Of a DNA stretch of 64,000 nt, positions 63,256-64,000 are shown one piece after another. Source of the DNA: an uncultured beta proteobacterium (GTDB taxonomy: Bacteria; Pseudomonadota; Gammaproteobacteria; Burkholderiales; Burkholderiaceae_C); the NCBI GenBank assembly GCA_903897925.1, contig CAIUDG010000024.1, forward strand, positions 1-64,000, given 5' to 3'. Position numbers and translations under genes: made by a program. Below the pieces are notes generated by a model. It was not told where the DNA came from, did not search any database, and saw nothing but the letters and a program-made list of their open reading frames with translations. How positions within the stretch are numbered: the stretch's first letter is position 1; every line of letters starts with the position of its first letter.

Positions 63256-64000
63256 TCAGCGCGTGGCCTGGCGGCCAAACAGGCCCTGGGGCCGCAGCAC
63301 CAGCATCAGCACCATCACGGCGTAAATTAGAAAGGCACCGACTTGCGGCACATAGTATTTGCCGGCCACGTCGATCACGCCCAGCAGCAGCGATGCCAGC
63401 AGCGAGCCGCCAATGCTGCCGCTGCCGCCGACGGCCACCACGATCAGGAAATAGACCACGTACTTCACCGGAAAGCCGGGGTCGAGTCCGAGCATTTCCA
63501 CGCCCATGGCGCCGCCCAGTCCGGCCAGCGCGCTGCCCAGGGCAAAGGTCAGGGTGAAGATGCGTTCCACATGGATGCCGACGCCGCGTGCGGCACGCGG
63601 GTTGTCTACCGCGGCGCGCAGTTGTGCGCCGAAGCGGGTGCGGGTCACCAGCAGGTGCAGGGCCAGCGCAATCAGCAAGCTCACGCTGATCAGGAACAGC
63701 CGGTACACGCCCATGTCCAGGCCCGGCAGATGGAACTGGCCGCGCAGGAACGCCGGCAGTTCCAGCGGCTGCTGCTGGGCGCCGAAGAAATAGTGCGTTG
63801 CCGCCATGGCCATGAACACCAGGCTGATCGAGAACAGCACCTGGTCCAGGTGGGTGGCGCCGTACAGCCGGCGGTACAGCGTGCGCTCCAGCAGCACGCC
63901 GATGGCCGCAGTGGCCAGTGCCGCCAGCGGCAGGCAGGCCAGGAAGGGCAGTCCCACGGCGTTCAGCAGCAGCACGCACACATAGCCGCCGGCCATGGCA
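63256..64000 (-). CDS. livH: Branched-chain amino-acid ABC permease LivH-type (5' end outside window)
   Basis: A LivH-class permease, cut at the right edge of the window. At least 248 codons are visible; full-length LivH is about 290, so some 40 N-terminal residues lie beyond 64000. The segments TRFGAQLRAAVDNPRAARGV and FALGSALAGLGGAMGVEMLG are characteristic, as is VVAVGGSGSIGGSLLASLLL at the end. The ATG at 63996 is probably an internal Met. Confidence 0.92.
   Translation of the reverse strand, partial: AMAGGYVCVLLLNAVGLPFLACLPLAALATAAIGVLLERTLYRRLYGATHLDQVLFSISLVFMAMAATHYFFGAQQQPLELPAFLRGQFHLPGLDMGVYRLFLISVSLLIALALHLLVTRTRFGAQLRAAVDNPRAARGVGIHVERIFTLTFALGSALAGLGGAMGVEMLGLDPGFPVKYVVYFLIVVAVGGSGSIGGSLLASLLLGVIDVAGKYYVPQVGAFLIYAVMVLMLVLRPQGLFGRQATR

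Overview
The window is a GC-rich, densely coded piece of a bacterial chromosome. The gene content suggests a betaproteobacterium, most likely Burkholderiales: a thiC-thiO-thiS-thiG-thiE operon under a TPP riboswitch, a DUF3141 (PHA-synthase-like) protein, twin-permease ABC transporters whose ATPases carry an AAA-associated C-terminal domain, a hemerythrin, and many c-di-GMP/PAS signalling proteins. This assignment is inference. I saw no rRNA, tRNA, CRISPR array, integrase or transposase, so the segment looks like ordinary chromosome rather than a recent island.

Layout. 0-11 kb: two small unknown genes, a solute-binding-protein/GGDEF-EAL pair, a DUF3141 protein with a Cys-Asp-His triad divergent from an HDOD gene across an FNR-like box, and a copper-exporting P-type ATPase. 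11-18 kb: an outer-membrane beta-barrel protein, a Crp/Fnr-family regulator, a small unknown gene, and an operon of three paralogous proteins of unknown family (13558-17950). Each of the three has a different N-terminal region and the same C-terminal domain with a glycine-rich hydrophobic hairpin. This operon is the best candidate here for an undescribed system. 18-29 kb: TerC, an orphan ATPase/twin-permease transporter, a TauE/SafE exporter, a PAS protein, and a three-gene unit made of an acyl-CoA-dehydrogenase-like flavoprotein, a leaderless PhnD-like binding protein and a degenerate-TusA/diiron ferritin-like fusion. An acyl-CoA synthetase and an MFS exporter follow. 30-33 kb: a MacAB/LolCDE-like export system. 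33-38 kb: the thiamin operon. 38-48 kb: small periplasmic proteins, two glycine-zipper lipoprotein-like paralogues, MetY, a ParA-like ATPase, a degenerate pseudopilin, several unknown genes, a branched-chain-amino-acid-type binding protein, UspA and a tandem OB-fold-like protein.

48-64 kb is an uninterrupted minus-strand run. In transcription order it holds livHMGF, hemerythrin, a second twin-permease/ATPase transporter paralogous to the first, modBC without modA, a five-PAS NarX-type histidine kinase with its NarL-type regulator, a degenerate receiver protein, and a GGDEF-EAL protein ending in an Hpt domain. The last four genes look like a phosphorelay that feeds into c-di-GMP turnover.

Gene starts were chosen by ribosome-binding sites, signal peptides and family lengths. 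Many long open frames opposite real genes were dismissed as GC-driven shadows.
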